A stretch of DNA of 64,000 nucleotides, taken from assembly GCA_030737875.1 (NCBI GenBank), contig CM060921.1, positions 403,288,192 through 403,352,191 on the forward strand. Reading direction: 5' to 3'. Each line of letters starts with the position of its first letter. Within the stretch, counting starts at the first letter, position 1. This document shows, one piece after another, positions 19,183-33,086 of the stretch. Origin of the DNA: Allium sativum (taxonomy: Eukaryota > Streptophyta > Magnoliopsida > Asparagales > Amaryllidaceae). Below the pieces are notes generated by a model. It did no database searches. It was not told the DNA's origin and saw only the letters and a program-made list of their open reading frames with translations. Position numbers and translations under genes: made by a program.

Positions 19183-21734
19183 ACTAGCTGCCCGTGCGGA
19201 AAATAGGGGCACCCAGAGTTTAGGTTAAAACAATAAACTCCAGGTCAGTCATGTGACTGGTGTGAGAACTAAAACAGTTATTTAAACTTTACTTTAAAAG
19301 AGAGTAATTCAAGGGACCACGCCGTATAACACGGAACGGGTTTCCTCCCAAGAATACCAGTGCATAGAATAAACAGCGCAATGCTTTTTCGAAAAATGAA
19401 GCTATTATAAGACCCAGGTCCCATCACACAATGCAATGCAAGCCGGAGGATAGGGTTTTCCCTTATAATAGCCAAACATGCTTGGTACGTTTAAAACAAA
19501 TCATTTGATACTATAATAAGTGTATAGTGTCAAAACAATTTCAATCATAAATATAAATCATAGACGGCATAGCATCCCATGCTACTATGTCGCCATACTA
19601 AGCTCTACAAATAAAACCGCAATACACGTATTGGAAATTGGATTTCCGTCATGAGTCGAGGCAAGGGGCAAGCTCCTCTCCGCGTTCGAGACACTCTAGC
19701 AAATGTCTCAGGGCTACGCACTCTGGGCAACCCTGGATCCTCCAAGGTCGGTCCTCACTTACGTTAGAGGATTGGCAATTCCTGAACACACGTTTCCCGG
19801 TCCTTACAGACCTATAATCGAGGCGCCTCGCATCCAACAACCACATAGGTGAAAAGTATATAAATGTCAGGGCTGGTAAATCACTGACACCACCGTAGCT
19901 AGAAAGAAACGTCATGCACTCCTTGGGTCCTTATCCCGTTTTTGATCATACCGAGGTGTGAGGCTCGCGAATCCACGCAATACACAAAGCTGCCACGTAG
20001 GCCGTGCTTTGATCATCAACCACAAGACTTTGCTTTTCAACAGAAGCCTTGATCATTGCATCTTAGCGTGCCACACAGGCAATTCATGCCATGCGACTGA
20101 TGTCCATCGATATACAACCTCTGAGCTCGTACGTCTCAGAGAAGGGCGTTAAGCAAAAGAATAAATTCTTCGCCGCCAAACAGATGTATATTTAATAGAA
20201 ATCAATCAACACAGAATAAAATCCAATGTCAGACACACGATCCATTTACAAGTCCGTTCTAGGTCTGAACGAAACCGGAGGCACTTTCCTCGCATATCCA
20301 TCCATCTCCAAGTACGTCTGGACGACCACCAACTATTTCCATCCTCTTGGGTGTATAGCCCAATCAGGATCGTCAGTAATTATCCAAACGATGTGAAGAC
20401 TTCTGGTCTTCAACCACCGTCTTCATCTTCGACATATCGTCGAATCGGTTATTCAGAATGGGTCTAAACCCGGCCTTTCCGAACAACCCGCGTATATTAG
20501 AAACAAATGTTACACAAACACAACATATGCCTCATTCCAATTCCGAATATTCTGTTATTTAAATATTCACATCTTTTGGGAAAGGCTCCCATTAATTTTA
20601 TCCAAGATAAATTCTTTAAAATTTATCCTTTAATCTTCCTTTGGATGTCATTTCAAACCAGATTATGGTTTTCTAAACTAGTCGAGATTAGCGAACCACA
20701 CCGAAGTAATTATTTATTTTATTTCCCAATCCCAACCTATTCATCCCATGAAGCAAAACTGGTGATACTCCATATCTAACACCGTGGTGTTATCCGTAAA
20801 ATTAATTACCATTTCACGTTCAAATCTAATTAAAGATTTAACTATCGCTTTGGAGCAAAACTGGTAATACTCCGTTCTCGCTCACTTTCTAAATTTGATA
20901 ATTTAGATTATAGATTCACATTTCAATCTGATTGCAGATTCGTTAAAATTCCTTTTACTGGGTTAAAGAACTAGGTGTTATTTAAAACACAGTTCACGAC
21001 AAACCCAAATCAAATTCTATTTGTTATCGGGTTAAAGGACTAGTGTTATTTAAAACACCGTTCACGATAAACCCATTTCAAATCCAATCAAATATATTAG
21101 AAATTCCGATTATTTAAAACCCCTTTTTAAATCTAATTTATTTATTTAAAAATAAAAACCCGGGTTTTAAATTGAGTTCAAACTAGTTCATTTCGATAAA
21201 AATCCACTTTTATCCTTTCAAATATGGGGTTTTTCACCCCAATTTTTCTCAAATCATTTCTAATGATTTTACACAAATTATTGATATTTTTAATAATTTA
21301 TCAAGGCCCGTACAGTCGATTTCCATCAACGGCCATCGAACTGCACTTACAGCGACCTTTTCCAAATTTGATTTGGACGTATCTCCAAATCCAACCATTA
21401 GATTTTGAATTTCTAATATTCGTTAGAAAGCTCTTTTCGATACGAACCCAACGGTTCTGGTTTTAGGAGAATCCGATGGTCGGATCTCCCGTAATGTCTG
21501 TTTGAAATAAATGGTCGAAATTCACGAACTGCCGCGGCGCGGCGCGTTCTATTCAGGCCATTATATTATATATATAATATATATTTTGTCGATCACTATT
21601 TAAAACGAATTTTATAAATCGTTTTGAATGCGTTTCAAAAACAATTTCAACCTTTATTTCAAATCAAATCAAAATTGAATTTTTCCTTATAAATTCGTTT
21701 CTATTCCATTCAAATTTCAATTCAATTCGTTTTC

Positions 21735-21995
21735 GTTTTCAATTCATTTCATTTTGAATTGGTTTTCAATTCATTTCAAAATCACTTTATATTCAATTCA
21801 TTTCATTTCGAATTGATTTTCAATTCATTTCATTTCGAAATCGTTTTCAATTCATTTCATTTCGAATTGGTTTTCAATTCATTTCATTTCGAATTGGTTT
21901 TCAATTCATTTTATTTCGAATTGGTTTTCAATTCATTTCATTTCGAATTGGTTTTCAATTCATTTCAAAATCACTTTATATTCAATTCATTTCAA
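21735..21995. repeat. 27-bp tandem array in left X LTR
   Basis: The unit is TTTTCAATTCATTTCATTTCG plus AATTGG. Copies are consecutive with point changes. As 27 is a multiple of 3, an open frame of repeated FNSFHFELV survives, which is a by-product. The right LTR has fewer copies. Confidence 0.88.
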
Positions 21996-22344
21996 AATGA
22001 ATAAAATCGATATAAATATCGTTCACGTCAAAATGGCGTCAATCTAACCAACACGGCTTCATATATTTCTATTTTCAAATATTCTATTCAACAAATGAAT
22101 ATTTATTTTTGTCAACACACGACTAATCTCAACGAATGAGTACCGTCCACGTGTGACTATTTTTGTTATTTAATATATTTTATAAAAATTAAAGTATCTA
22201 TCATTTGATATTAAATCAGACTCCAACCGTAAATTAGTAAGAGAACGATTCCCTGAATATTAACCCCGAAGGCCGAAACCAACATCAGATCAACATCCAG
22301 GAGACCACTCATCTTATCTATTTTCCAATTAGTTTCTAATTTTA

Positions 22345-22640
22345 TATATGATAAAGATGTAAATTTTATTGTTAAAATATTTCGTTCAACACATGACTAA
22401 TCTCAATGGAAGAGTACAGTCAACACATGAACCTTTACTTTATAGTGATAAAGATATAAATTTTATTATTAAAATATTTCGTTCAACACATGATTAATCT
22501 CCACGGATGAGTACAGTCAACACATGAACCTTTATTTTATATTGATAAAGATGTAAATTTTATTGTTAAAATATTTCGTTCAACACATGACTAATCTCAC
22601 GAATGAGTACAGTCAACACATGAACCTTTATTTTATAATA
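22345..22640. repeat. Three tandem copies of an about 97-bp unit in left X LTR
   Basis: Each copy contains GATAAAGATGTAAATTTTAT, TTCGTTCAACACATGA and AGTCAACACATGAACC. The same triplication is in the right LTR (29945-30240), so it predates insertion. Confidence 0.85.
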
Positions 22641-23504
22641 TTCTTTATCTTCTAAATTGGAATGAGGCCCAAACAATCGCCATATAATGTTAATTATATG
22701 GATTTTCATACATCACACGTATATAATAGCATGGAAAAATAATCAACCATCAACCAAAGTGCACTACACTGTATAAGCATCAAATATAGATATCTAACGT
22801 TTATAACAGCCTGTCAATCAATCGATCGACATATTTAGTCAATCTGGATGAGTGAACTTCAAATTTCATCCCAACACCCGTGTGGGGTTTCAAATCAACA
22901 AACACAGAATTTTATTGTGCAGTTGGGCGATGTGTAAAATTTATCGTCCCAATCAATGTCCTTCAAATAGGTGTACATAAACAAACCGTCCAGTTTGTAA
23001 ATGAATATTTTATTTATTCACATTCACTATATTCATATTCACGTTAAAAATTATATTTTTAACGATAAAACATTTTATTCTAACATATGAATTTCTATTC
23101 AGTTCCTTCTTTAAATAAAATAATATTTTCATTTTTCTAACTTATTTTAGAAAATTTTGGCGGCATAACGGCACGATACTAGAAACGGGACGAGGCCTAG
23201 CCTTATCCCCGGTCTAGTGAAGGCCCACGCCATTCACAAATCAATCCAATCAATTTCATTTCACCAAACAATCAATGTCAATCAAATAATCTAACTAATT
23301 TTTGAAATCAAACTAACAAGTCCATGGTCTGTGGATGATTGTGTCGGGTGCTACTAAACACCGTCTGCATCCTAGTATATATATATAACTAGAAAAGAAA
23401 TTGAAGAGTGAGAAATTCTCACCGATAGCTATCCAATCATCTTGACTCTTCTTTGATAGAAATCTTCATCGTTATCGCATTCTTGTCATCTTCGTTGCTG
23501 TAGC

Positions 23505-23900
23505 CACTACATACGTAAAAATCGAATTTTTACTTTGTTATTCAATATATAAAAATCGAATTTTTATTTCGTTATTCAATATATAAAAATCGAATTTTTA
23601 CTTCCTATTCAATATATATAAAAATCAAATTTTTATTATTCTATTCAATATATAAAAATCGAATTTTTTACTATGCTATATGGATAAAAATTCTATTTTT
23701 ACATTGCTACTTTATAGATAAAAATAATATTTTTACCTCTTCTATATAGTAAAGATTATATTTTTAATACTTTAAAAATATAAAAATCATATTTTGAATC
23801 TACTACATATATAAAAATCGTATTTTTATTTCATACATATATAAAAAATCAAGTCTTCATGCATATAAAAATCTCGTCTTTTATATAACTAAAATCTAAT
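23505..23900. repeat. ATCGAATTTTT-type array in left X LTR
   Basis: Units of about 25-35 bp have TATATAAAAATCGAATTTTTA as their clearest form and decay rightward into AAAATCTAGTTTT-like words. Each unit includes a short A/T palindrome. The same array is in the right LTR at 31109-31500. Confidence 0.8.
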
Positions 23901-24143
23901 TTCCTTATAACTAAAAATCTAGTTTTTCTTAGACATGAAAATCAATTCTTTTCGAAATAAAAATGTAATCTTTCTTCAATAAAAATCCTAACTTTATTCA
24001 ATAAAAATCCTAAGTTCATTTAAAGAAATAATGCTACTTCTATATTTAATTTACCAAAAAAAATCAGATTTTTAAACTTTCGAATAATTTAAACTAGAAA
24101 TTAAATTAATTAGTTAATTGAATTAAATATGATAACTTTTAAA

Positions 24144-24150
24144 ACTTACG
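24144..24150 (-). other. Putative splice donor in left X LTR (right copy at 31757-31763)
   Basis: The minus strand reads AAC|GTAAGT, directly after the GC-rich leader island. It is identical in both LTRs. Confidence 0.5.
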
Positions 24151-24545
24151 TTGTCCTTCCCTTCTAACATCAGGCCCTATTCACAGCTTCAGGTATTCAC
24201 GGTAGACAAAGAACCCATCTTCCACCAGCAACGTCCACCTGCGCAGGCCATCAGGGAGGTGGAGGCGGTCTTCGAACGGAGGAAGGGAGGGACTAGGCGG
24301 TGCCGCGGGGGTTTCCTCAATCGCGAGGCTGTAGGGTTTTTCAGGGGGAGGGGGTGCGGAAATCGATGCGAAGGAGGGAGGACGGAGGGGAAGGAGGTGC
24401 GGTTGTAGATCGGTCGGGGGGAGAGCGTGAGGTCGGCGCAATGCCCTGGGTGGCGGAAGAGCGATCGAGCGGTTTTTTTTTTTATTTGAGATCCGAATTT
24501 GACGGGGAGAAAGGATGGAGGGTTGACCGAGAATAGAGGGAAAGG
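24151..24545 (-). promoter_or_regulatory. GC-rich leader island in left X LTR
   Basis: A sharp GC-rich, CpG-containing block sits in AT-rich DNA. On the minus strand it is pyrimidine-rich (CTCCCTCC-like), lies just downstream of a TATTTATAC AT-rich box near 24553-24580, and ends at a GTAAGT donor, like a first exon or 5' leader. A minus-strand frame of 86 codons exists here, but a one-G indel disrupts it in the right LTR, so coding function is unlikely. Confidence 0.5.
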
Positions 24546-25473
24546 GGAAGGGTATAAATATAAATAAATATATTTTAATTTAATTTAGTTAATTAATTCC
24601 ATAAAGTTGACTTCTCTCTCGAACTTGAAACGAGACCCAACGACTATCGTCCCTAGCGTAATACCCTCATTCCAAACATAATGGGATATGTATCGCAGGC
24701 CATCTCGACCGTTATGATCAGTTTCCATTGAATTTAAAATATAAATCTTTATATATATTCAATTTAAACGTACATTTCAATTTACCAGGGTCACATACTA
24801 ACTCTAAAAATTCTCGAAAAGTATTTTCTAGCTTCGTATTGACGATACGGTCCTAACAAAACTAGTTTCGTCGAATTCTGAGACCGTTTGAAAAATGGCC
24901 AATTTCCAGTCGATTAAAATCAACTGAAACTGGTCAAACGCGTTTTCCTTTGCCACGCTCACATATTGATTCGAAAAATTATGAAATTTGGAATCTAGCA
25001 ATAACTTGACATCACGGATCCAACAAAAGTGATTTCATCGAAATCTGAGGTCGTTTGCAAAATGTCTATTTTTAAGGGCCTGAATTCCATAGCGACTATT
25101 CAGAATTTTCAACTGGACATATCTTTTGATTCCCGCTATGAAATCTTGATTTGTCGGATTCGTTGGAAAGATATCATCAATTCGATCCTAACATTTTTGG
25201 TTTCACTAAAATCCGGATTGTTTTGCACCTGGTACATTCAATTGAAGTTTGAAATCGAATTATCGAACTACCGAACCATTTTCAATTCTATTTATAATTA
25301 TATATAATTATTTATATTCTAACGACGACGCGTATAAATATATACGTTCGAATTATATTAAAAATAAATTTCTCGTCGATATTATTTAAAATAATCTATT
25401 TTAAATCTCAAAAATTCGCTAAAATTGCCAAAATAAAAATTTTAAACTGGCCCAGATTTTCCGGGTTATTACA

Positions 25474-25491
25474 ATCTCCCCCACTTAAAAC
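25474..25491 (-). promoter_or_regulatory. Polypurine tract of X
   Basis: The minus strand reads GTTTTAAGTGGGGGAGAT immediately before the 3' LTR, preceded by CGGGGACGAAAAG. This is the plus-strand primer site. Confidence 0.88.
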
Positions 25492-26490
25492 TTTTCGTCC
25501 CCGAAAAGGAACAAAGTCGAAAGTGGTTTGATTAATAAGCTCTACATTCGATCTGGCTTTCATTCTCCAACTTTTCAGTTTCTGAGAATTTCCAAATTTT
25601 CAAAAATTTGGCTAACACCCTAAATTTTCGAAAAAAATCGCCATAACCTCCGCTGCACCGGAAGCCACGGGAAAATCCCGAAATTGCCATATAGGCCTTC
25701 TGATCTCAAAAAGAAAAAGAAAAAGCCAAGCGGCTAGCCAATAGGCTCATAAAATCATCATCACCCAAACAAAACAGTAAATTATGTAGTAAACATGTAC
25801 CTATTTGTCGGGCAAACAAAATTTATTCTTCGGCTCTAGCCTCCTTGCTATGATCCGTTCAATGTAAGTATATGTATATGCAAGAAAACACGACCAATTT
25901 TCAATATAGTTCAATATTTGATTCAATTAGGCATAATGGTTCAAAATTATCAAACAAATAAACAAACAACACAAACATCAATCAATTAGTGGATTAGAGT
26001 TTCAAATTGATAATTTGATATATATACTGAAAATCTTGTTTTGATGCCAATTCACAACAATGTATTCTAGCTATATAAGTTTTGGTTCTCACACCAGTCT
26101 AATGGAAATATACAGATATCACACCTTCGTTACTCGAAAATAAATGCTGATGATGTTTTGAACCACCATCAGAACATCTCCGGGTTACTAGAATGTGATT
26201 CTATATCTACCTAGTATATTAAAACTTCGAATATACGTTCATGACGCGTATATGCAAAATCTTTATATATTGGATTGTCCATATTCAAAATAAATAGATA
26301 ATCAAATACGTTTAAAATGGTTTAAATTTTCAAAACAAAATTGTTTTCATTTGAAAAAATATACTCTTCACACTCGTTCTACGATACTACTGATCCTATC
26401 TCTAACGAGTCATTCTAATTGGATATTGCTAATCCAATATCTGATGAATTCTTTCGTATGGTTCTAATGTGTCTTGTTCTCGAGCTCTGT
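25492..26490 (-). other. Internal region of X, non-coding
   Basis: About 1 kb of AT-rich sequence has no frame over about 60 codons and no gag, pol or envelope motif. It contains AAAAAGAAAAAGAAAAAG near 25709. Only PBS and PPT are recognisable. Confidence 0.85.
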
Positions 26491-26510
26491 AAACCAAAGC
26501 TCTGATACCA
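26491..26510 (-). promoter_or_regulatory. Primer-binding site of X
   Basis: On the minus strand TGGTATCAGAGCTTTGG starts one base after the 5' LTR. It is complementary to initiator tRNA-Met. Confidence 0.93.
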
Positions 26511-26511
26511 C

Positions 26512-29500
26512 TGTAAGAACCCGTAACTCCTCCGTGAAGGAAAGAGCGGATACTTTGAGAACAACACACAAATGAACGCAGACGGAAGAACATTTCATTG
26601 TTATTACAACAATTACATCAGATACAAGAATATACAGAGTATAAATGAATAAATTATATTTGACAAATATCAGAGATTACAATAAATTACATAGCAGCGG
26701 AAAATAATACAAAGCACAACTGAAGGTGATATACGGATACAGAGCTTTCCGGATATCATTCCAGCTGTAAACCAGGATCCTGTGAATATAAATCTGCAAA
26801 ACCAAAACTACTAGCTGCCCGTGCGGAAAATAGGGGCACCCAGAGTTTAGGTTAAAACAATAAACTCCGGGTCAGTCATGTGACTGGTGTGAGAACTAAA
26901 ACAGTTATTTAAACTTTACTTTAAAAGAGAGTAATTCAAGGGACCACGCCGTATAACACAGAACGGGTTTCCTCCCAAGAATACCAGTGCATAGAATAAA
27001 CAGCGCAATGATTTTTCGAAAAATGAAGCTATTATAAGACCCAGGTCCCATCACACAATGCAACGCAAGCCGGAGGATAGGGTTTTCCCTTATAATAGCC
27101 AAACATGCTTGGTACGTTTAAAACAAATCAATTGATACTATAATAAGTGTATAGTGTCAAAACAATTTCAATCATAAATATAAATCATAGACGGCATAGC
27201 ATCCCATGCTACTATGTCGCCATACTAAGCTCTACAAATAAAACCGCAATACATGTATTGGAAATTGGATTTCCGTCATGAGTCGAGGCAAGGGGCAAGC
27301 TCCTCTCCACGTTCGAGACACTCTAGCAAATGTCTCAGGGCTACGCACTCTGGGCAACCCTGGATCCTCCAAGGCCAGTCCTCACTTACGTTAGAGGATT
27401 GGCAATTCCTGAACACACGTTTCCCGGTCCTTACAGACCTATAATCGAGGCGCCTCGCATCCAACAACCACATAGGTGAAAAGTATATAAATGTCAGGGC
27501 TGGTTAGTCACTGACACCACCATAGCTAGAAAGAAACGTCATGCACTCCTTGGGTCCTTATCCCGTTTTTGACTCATACCGAGGTGTGAGGCTCGCGAAT
27601 CCACGCAATACACAAAGCTGCCACGTAGGCCGTGCTTTGATCATCAACCACAAGACTTTGCTTTTCAACAGAAGCCTTGATCATTGCATCTTAGCGTACC
27701 ACACAGGCAATTCATGCCATGCGACTGATGTCCATCGATATACAACCTCTGAGCTCGTACGTCTCAGAGAAGGGCGTTAAGCAAAAGAATAAATTCTTCG
27801 CCGCCAAACAGATGTATATTTAATAGAAATCAATCAACACAGAATAAAATCCAATGTCAGACACACGATCCATTTACAAGTCCGTTCTGGGTCTGAACGA
27901 AACCGGAGGCACTTTCCTCGCATATCCATCCATCTCCAAGTACGTCTGGACGACCACCAACTATTTCCATCCTCTTGGGTGTACAACCCAATCAGGATCG
28001 TCAGTAATTATCCAAACGATGTGAAGACTTCTGGTCTTCAACCACCGTCTTCATCTTCGACATATCGTCGAATCGGTTATTCAGAATGGGTCTAAACCCG
28101 GCCTTTCCGAACAACCCGCGTATATTAGAAACAAATGTTACACAAACACAACATACGCCTCATTCCAATTCCGAATATTCTGTTATTTAAATATTCACAT
28201 CTTTTGGGAAAGGTTCCCATTAATTTTATCCAAGATAAATTCTTTAAAATTTATCCTTTAATCTTCCTTTGGATGTCATTTCAAACCAGATTATGGTTTT
28301 CTAAACTAGTCGAGATTAGCGAACCACACCGAAGTAATTATTTATTTTATTTCCCAATCCCAACCTATTCATCCCATGAAGCAAAACTGGTGATACTCCA
28401 TATCTAACACCGTGGTGTTATCTGTAAAATTAATTACCATTTCACGTTCAAATCTAATTAAAGATTTAACTATCGCTTTGGAGCAAAACTGGTAATACTC
28501 CGTTCTCGCTCACTTTCTAAATTTAATAATTTAGATTATAGATTCACATTTCAATCTGATTGCAGATTCGTTAAAATTCCTTTTACTGGGTTAAAGAACT
28601 AGGTGTTATTTAAAACACAGTTCACGACAAACCCAAATCACATTCTATTTGTTATCGGGTTAAAGGACTAGTGTTATTTAAAACACCGTTCACGATAAAC
28701 CCATTTCAAATCCAATCAAATATATTAGAAATTCCGATTATTTAAAACCCCTTTTTAAATCTAATTTATTTATTTAAAAATAAAAACCCGGGTTTTAAAT
28801 TGAGGTCAAACCTGTTCATTTCGATAAAAATCCATTTTTATCTTTTCAAATGTGGGGTTTTTCACCCCAATTTTTCTCAAATCATTTCTTATGATTTTAC
28901 ACAATTTATTGATATTTTTAATAATTTTATCAAGGCCCGTACAGTCGATTTCCATCAACGGCCATCGAACTGCACTTACAGCGACCTTTTCCAAATTTGA
29001 TTTGGACGTATCTCCGAATCCAACCGTTAGATTTTGAATTTCTAATATTCTTTAGAAAGCTCTTTTCGATACGAACCCAACGGTTCCGGTTTTAGGAGAA
29101 TCCGACGGTCGGATCTCCCGTAATGTCCGTTTGAAATAAATGGTCGAAATTCACGAACTGCCGCGGCGCGGCGCGTTCTATTCAGGCCATTATATTATAT
29201 ATATAATATATATTTCTTTGATTACTATTTAAAACGAATTTTATAAATCGTTTTGAATGCGTTTCAAAAACAATTTCAACCTTTATTTCAAATCAAATCA
29301 AAATTGAATTTTTCCTTATAAATTCGTTTCTATTCCATTCAAATTTCAATTCAATTCGTTTTCGTTTTCAATTCATTTCATTTCGAATTGGTTTTCAATT
29401 CATTTCAAAATCACTTTATATTCAATTCATTTCGAATTGATTTTCAATTCATTTCATTTCGAAATCTTTTTCAATTCATTTCATTTCGAATTGGTTTTCA

Positions 29501-32500
29501 ATTCATTTCATTTCGAATTGGTTTTCAATTCATTTCATTTCGAATTGGTTTTCAATTCATTTCAAAATCACTTTATATTCAATTCATTTCAAAATGAATA
29601 AAATCGATATAAATATCGTTCACGTCAAAATGGCGTCAATCTAACCAACACGGCTTCAAATATATCTATTTTCAAATATTCTATTCAACAAATGAATATT
29701 TATTTTTGTCAACACACGACTAATCTCAACGAATGAGTACCGTCCACGTGTGACTATTTTTGTAATTTAATATATTTTATAAAATTAAGGTATCTATCAT
29801 TTGATATTAAATCAGACTCCAACCTTAAATTAGTAAGAGAATGATTCCCTGAATATTAACCCCGAAGGCCGAAACCAACATCAGATCAACATCCAGGAGA
29901 CCACTCATCTTATCTATTTTCCAATTAGTTTCTAATTTTATATATGATAAAGATGTAAATTTTATTGTTAAAATATTTCGTTCAACACATGACTAATCTC
30001 AACTGATGAGTACAGTCAACACATGAACCTTTACTTTATAGTGACAAAGATATAAATTTTATTATTAAAATATTTCGTTCAACACATGACTAATCTCCAT
30101 GGATGAGTACAGTCAACACATGAACCTTTATTTTATATTGATAAAGATGTAAATTTTATTGTTAAAATATTTCGTTCAACACATGACTAATCTCACGAAT
30201 GAGTACAGTCAACACATGAACCTTTATTTTATAATATTCTTTATCTTCTAAATTGGAATGAGGCCCAAACAATCGCCATATAATGTTAATTATATGGATT
30301 TTCATACATCACACGTATATAATAGCATGGAAAAATAATCAACCATCAACCAAAGTGCACTACACTGTATAAGCATCAAATATAGATATCTAACGTTTAT
30401 AACAGCCTGTCAATCAATCGATCGACATATTTAATCAATCAGGATGAGTGAACTTCAAATTTCATCCCAACACCCATGTGGGGTTTCAAATCAACAAACA
30501 CAGATTTTTATTGTACAGTTGGGCGATGTGTAAAATTTATCGTCCCAATCAATGTCCTTCAAATAGGTGTACATAAACAAACCGTCCGGTTTGTAAATGA
30601 ATATTTTATTTATTCACATTCACTATATTCATATTCACGTTAAAAATTATATTTTTAACGATAAAACATTTTATTCTAACATATGAATTTCTATTCAGTT
30701 CCTTCTTTAAATAAAATGATATTTTCATTTTTCTAACTTATTTTAGAAAATTTCGGCGGCATAACGGCACGATACTAGAAACGGGACGAGGCGTAGCCTT
30801 ATCCCCGGTCTAGTGAAGGCCCACGCCATTCACAAATCAATCCAATCAATTTCATTTCACCAAACAATCAATGTCAATCTAATAATCTAACTAATTTTTG
30901 AAATCAAACAAACAAGTCCATGGTCTGTGGACGATTGTGTCGGGTGCTACTAAACACCGTCTGCATCCTAGTATATATATATATAACTAGAAAAGAAATT
31001 GAAGAGTGAGAAATTCTCACCGATAGCTATCCAATCATCTTGACTCTTCTTTGATAGAAATCTTCATCGTTATCGCATTCTTGTCATCTTCGTTGTTGTA
31101 GCCACTACATATGTAAAAATCGAATTTTTACTTTTTTATTCAATATATAAAAATCGAATTTTTATTTCGTTATTCAATATATAAAAATCGAATTTTTACT
31201 TCCTATTCAATATATATAAAAATCAAATTTTTATTATTCTATTCAATATATAAAAATCGAATTTTTTACTATGCTATATGGATAAAAATTCTATTTTTAC
31301 ATTGCTACTTTATAGATAAAAATAATATTTTTACCTCTTCTATATAGTAAAGATTATATTTTTTAATACTTTAAAAATATAAAAATCATATTTTGAATCT
31401 ACTACATATATAAAAATCGTATTTTTATTTCATACATATATAAAAAATCAAGTCTTCATGCATATAAAAATCTCGTCTTTTATATAACTAAAATCTAATT
31501 TCCTTATAACTAAAAATCTAGTTTTTCTTAGACATGAAAATCAATTCTTTTTGAAATAAAAATGTAATCTTTCTTCAATAAAAATCCTAACTTTCTTCAA
31601 TAAAAATCCTAAGTTCATTTAAAGAAATAATGCTACTTCGATTTTTAATCAATTCTATATTTAATTTACAAAAAAATCAGATTTTTAAACTTTCGAATAA
31701 TTTAAACTAGAAATTAAATTAATTAGTTAATTGAATTAAATATGATAACTTTTAAAACTTACGTTGTCCTTCCCTTCTAACATCAGGCCCTATTCACAGC
31801 TTCAGGTATTCACGGTAGACAAAGAACCCATCTTCCACCAGCAACGTCCACCTGCGCAGGCCATCAGGGAGGTGGAGGTGGTCTTCGAACGGAGGAAGGG
31901 AGGGACTAGGCGGTGGCGCGTGGGTTTCCTCAATCGCGAGGCTGTAGGGTTTTTCAGGGGGAGGGGGTGCGGAAATCGATGCGAAGGAGGGAGGACGGAG
32001 GGGAAGGAGGTGCGGTTGTAGATCGATCGGGGGGGAGAGCGCGAGGTCGGCGCAATGCCCTGGGTGGCGGAGGAGCGATCGAGCGGTTTTTTTTTTATTT
32101 GAGATCCGAATTTGACGGGGAGAAAGGATGGAGGGTTGACCGAGAATAGAGGGAAAGGGGGAGGGTATAAATATAAATAAATATATTTTAATTTAATTTA
32201 GTTGATTAATTCCATAAAGTTGACTTCTCTCTCGAACTTGAAACGAGACCCAACGACTGTCGTCCCTAGCGTAATACCCTCATTCCGAACATAATGGAAT
32301 ATGTATCGCAGGCCATCTCTACCGTTATGATCAGTTTCCATTGAATTTAAAATATAAATCTTTATATATATTCAATTTAAACGTACATTTCAATTTACCA
32401 GGGTCACATACTAACTCTAAAAATTCTCGAAAAGTATTTTCTAGCTTCGTATTGACGATACGGTCCTAACAAAACTAGTTTCGTCGAATTCTAAGACCGT

Positions 32501-33086
32501 TTGAAAAATGGCCAATTTCCAGTCGATTAAAATCAACTGAAACTGGTCAAACGCGTTTTCCTTTGCCACGCTCACATATTGATTCGAAAAATTATGAAAT
32601 TTAGAATCTAGCAATAACTTGACATCACGGATCCAACAAAAGTGATTTCGTCGAAATCCGAGGTCGTTTGCAAAATGTCTATTTTTAAGGGCCTGAATTC
32701 CATAGCGACTATTCAGAATTTTCAACTGGACATATCTTTTGATTCCCGCTGTGAAATCTTGATTTGTCGGATTCGTTGGAAAGATATCATCAATTCGATC
32801 CTAACATTTTTGGTTTCACTAAAATCCGGATTGTTTTGCACCCGGTACATTCAATTGAAGTTTGAAATCGAATTATCGAACTACCGCACCATTTTCAATT
32901 CTATTTATAATTTTATATAATTATTTATATTCTAACGACGACGCGTATAAATATATACGTTCGAATTATATTAAAAATAAATTTCTCGTCGATATTATTT
33001 AAAATAATCTATTTTAAATCTCAAAAATTCGCTAAAATTGCCAAAATAAAAATTTTAAACTGGCCCAGATTTTCCGGGTTATTACA
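26512..33086 (-). repeat. 5' LTR of X, 6575 bp
   Basis: It is nearly identical to the left LTR. Array copy numbers and a few indels differ: the 27-bp array at 29362-29590 is shorter, and one G is added near 32030. It has the same leader island (31764-32150), donor (31757-31762) and acceptor. Its minus-strand start abuts the TSD at 33087. Confidence 0.92.

Larger units (their letters stand above)
18885..25473 (-). repeat. 3' LTR of X, 6589 bp
   Basis: The minus strand runs from TGTAATAACCCGG (25473) to GGGTTCTTACA (18885). In minus order it has a U3 of about 0.9 kb, the GC-rich leader island (24540-24151), a donor at 24149, an ATCGAATTTTT array, a roughly 97-bp triplicate, a 27-bp array, a long AT-rich part, and an acceptor candidate TTTTGGTTTTGCAG ending at 19167. 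No gene is present. Confidence 0.92.
18885..33086 (-). mobile_element. Element X: 14.2-kb non-coding LTR element with giant LTRs (LARD-like)
   Basis: Two direct repeats of 6589 and 6575 bp enclose 1038 bp. The minus-strand PBS (26491-26510) and PPT (25474-25491) fix orientation, and the TSD ATTCC flanks the whole. No frame anywhere matches a gag or pol domain. The GGGGACGAA word before the PPT and the TGTAATAACCCGG start suggest parasitism of a chromovirus-like Ty3/gypsy family. Known LARDs have LTRs of about 4-5 kb and an internal region of about 3.5 kb; here over 90% of the element is LTR. It is young: I count 8 substitutions in the first 750 bp between the two LTRs. Confidence 0.92.

Noticed and set aside
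24181..24441. Proline-rich 86-codon minus-strand frame and overlapping plus-strand frames in the X LTR
   Set aside because: The start is not ATG, and a one-base indel in the other, nearly identical LTR breaks the frame. Open frames on both strands reflect high GC.
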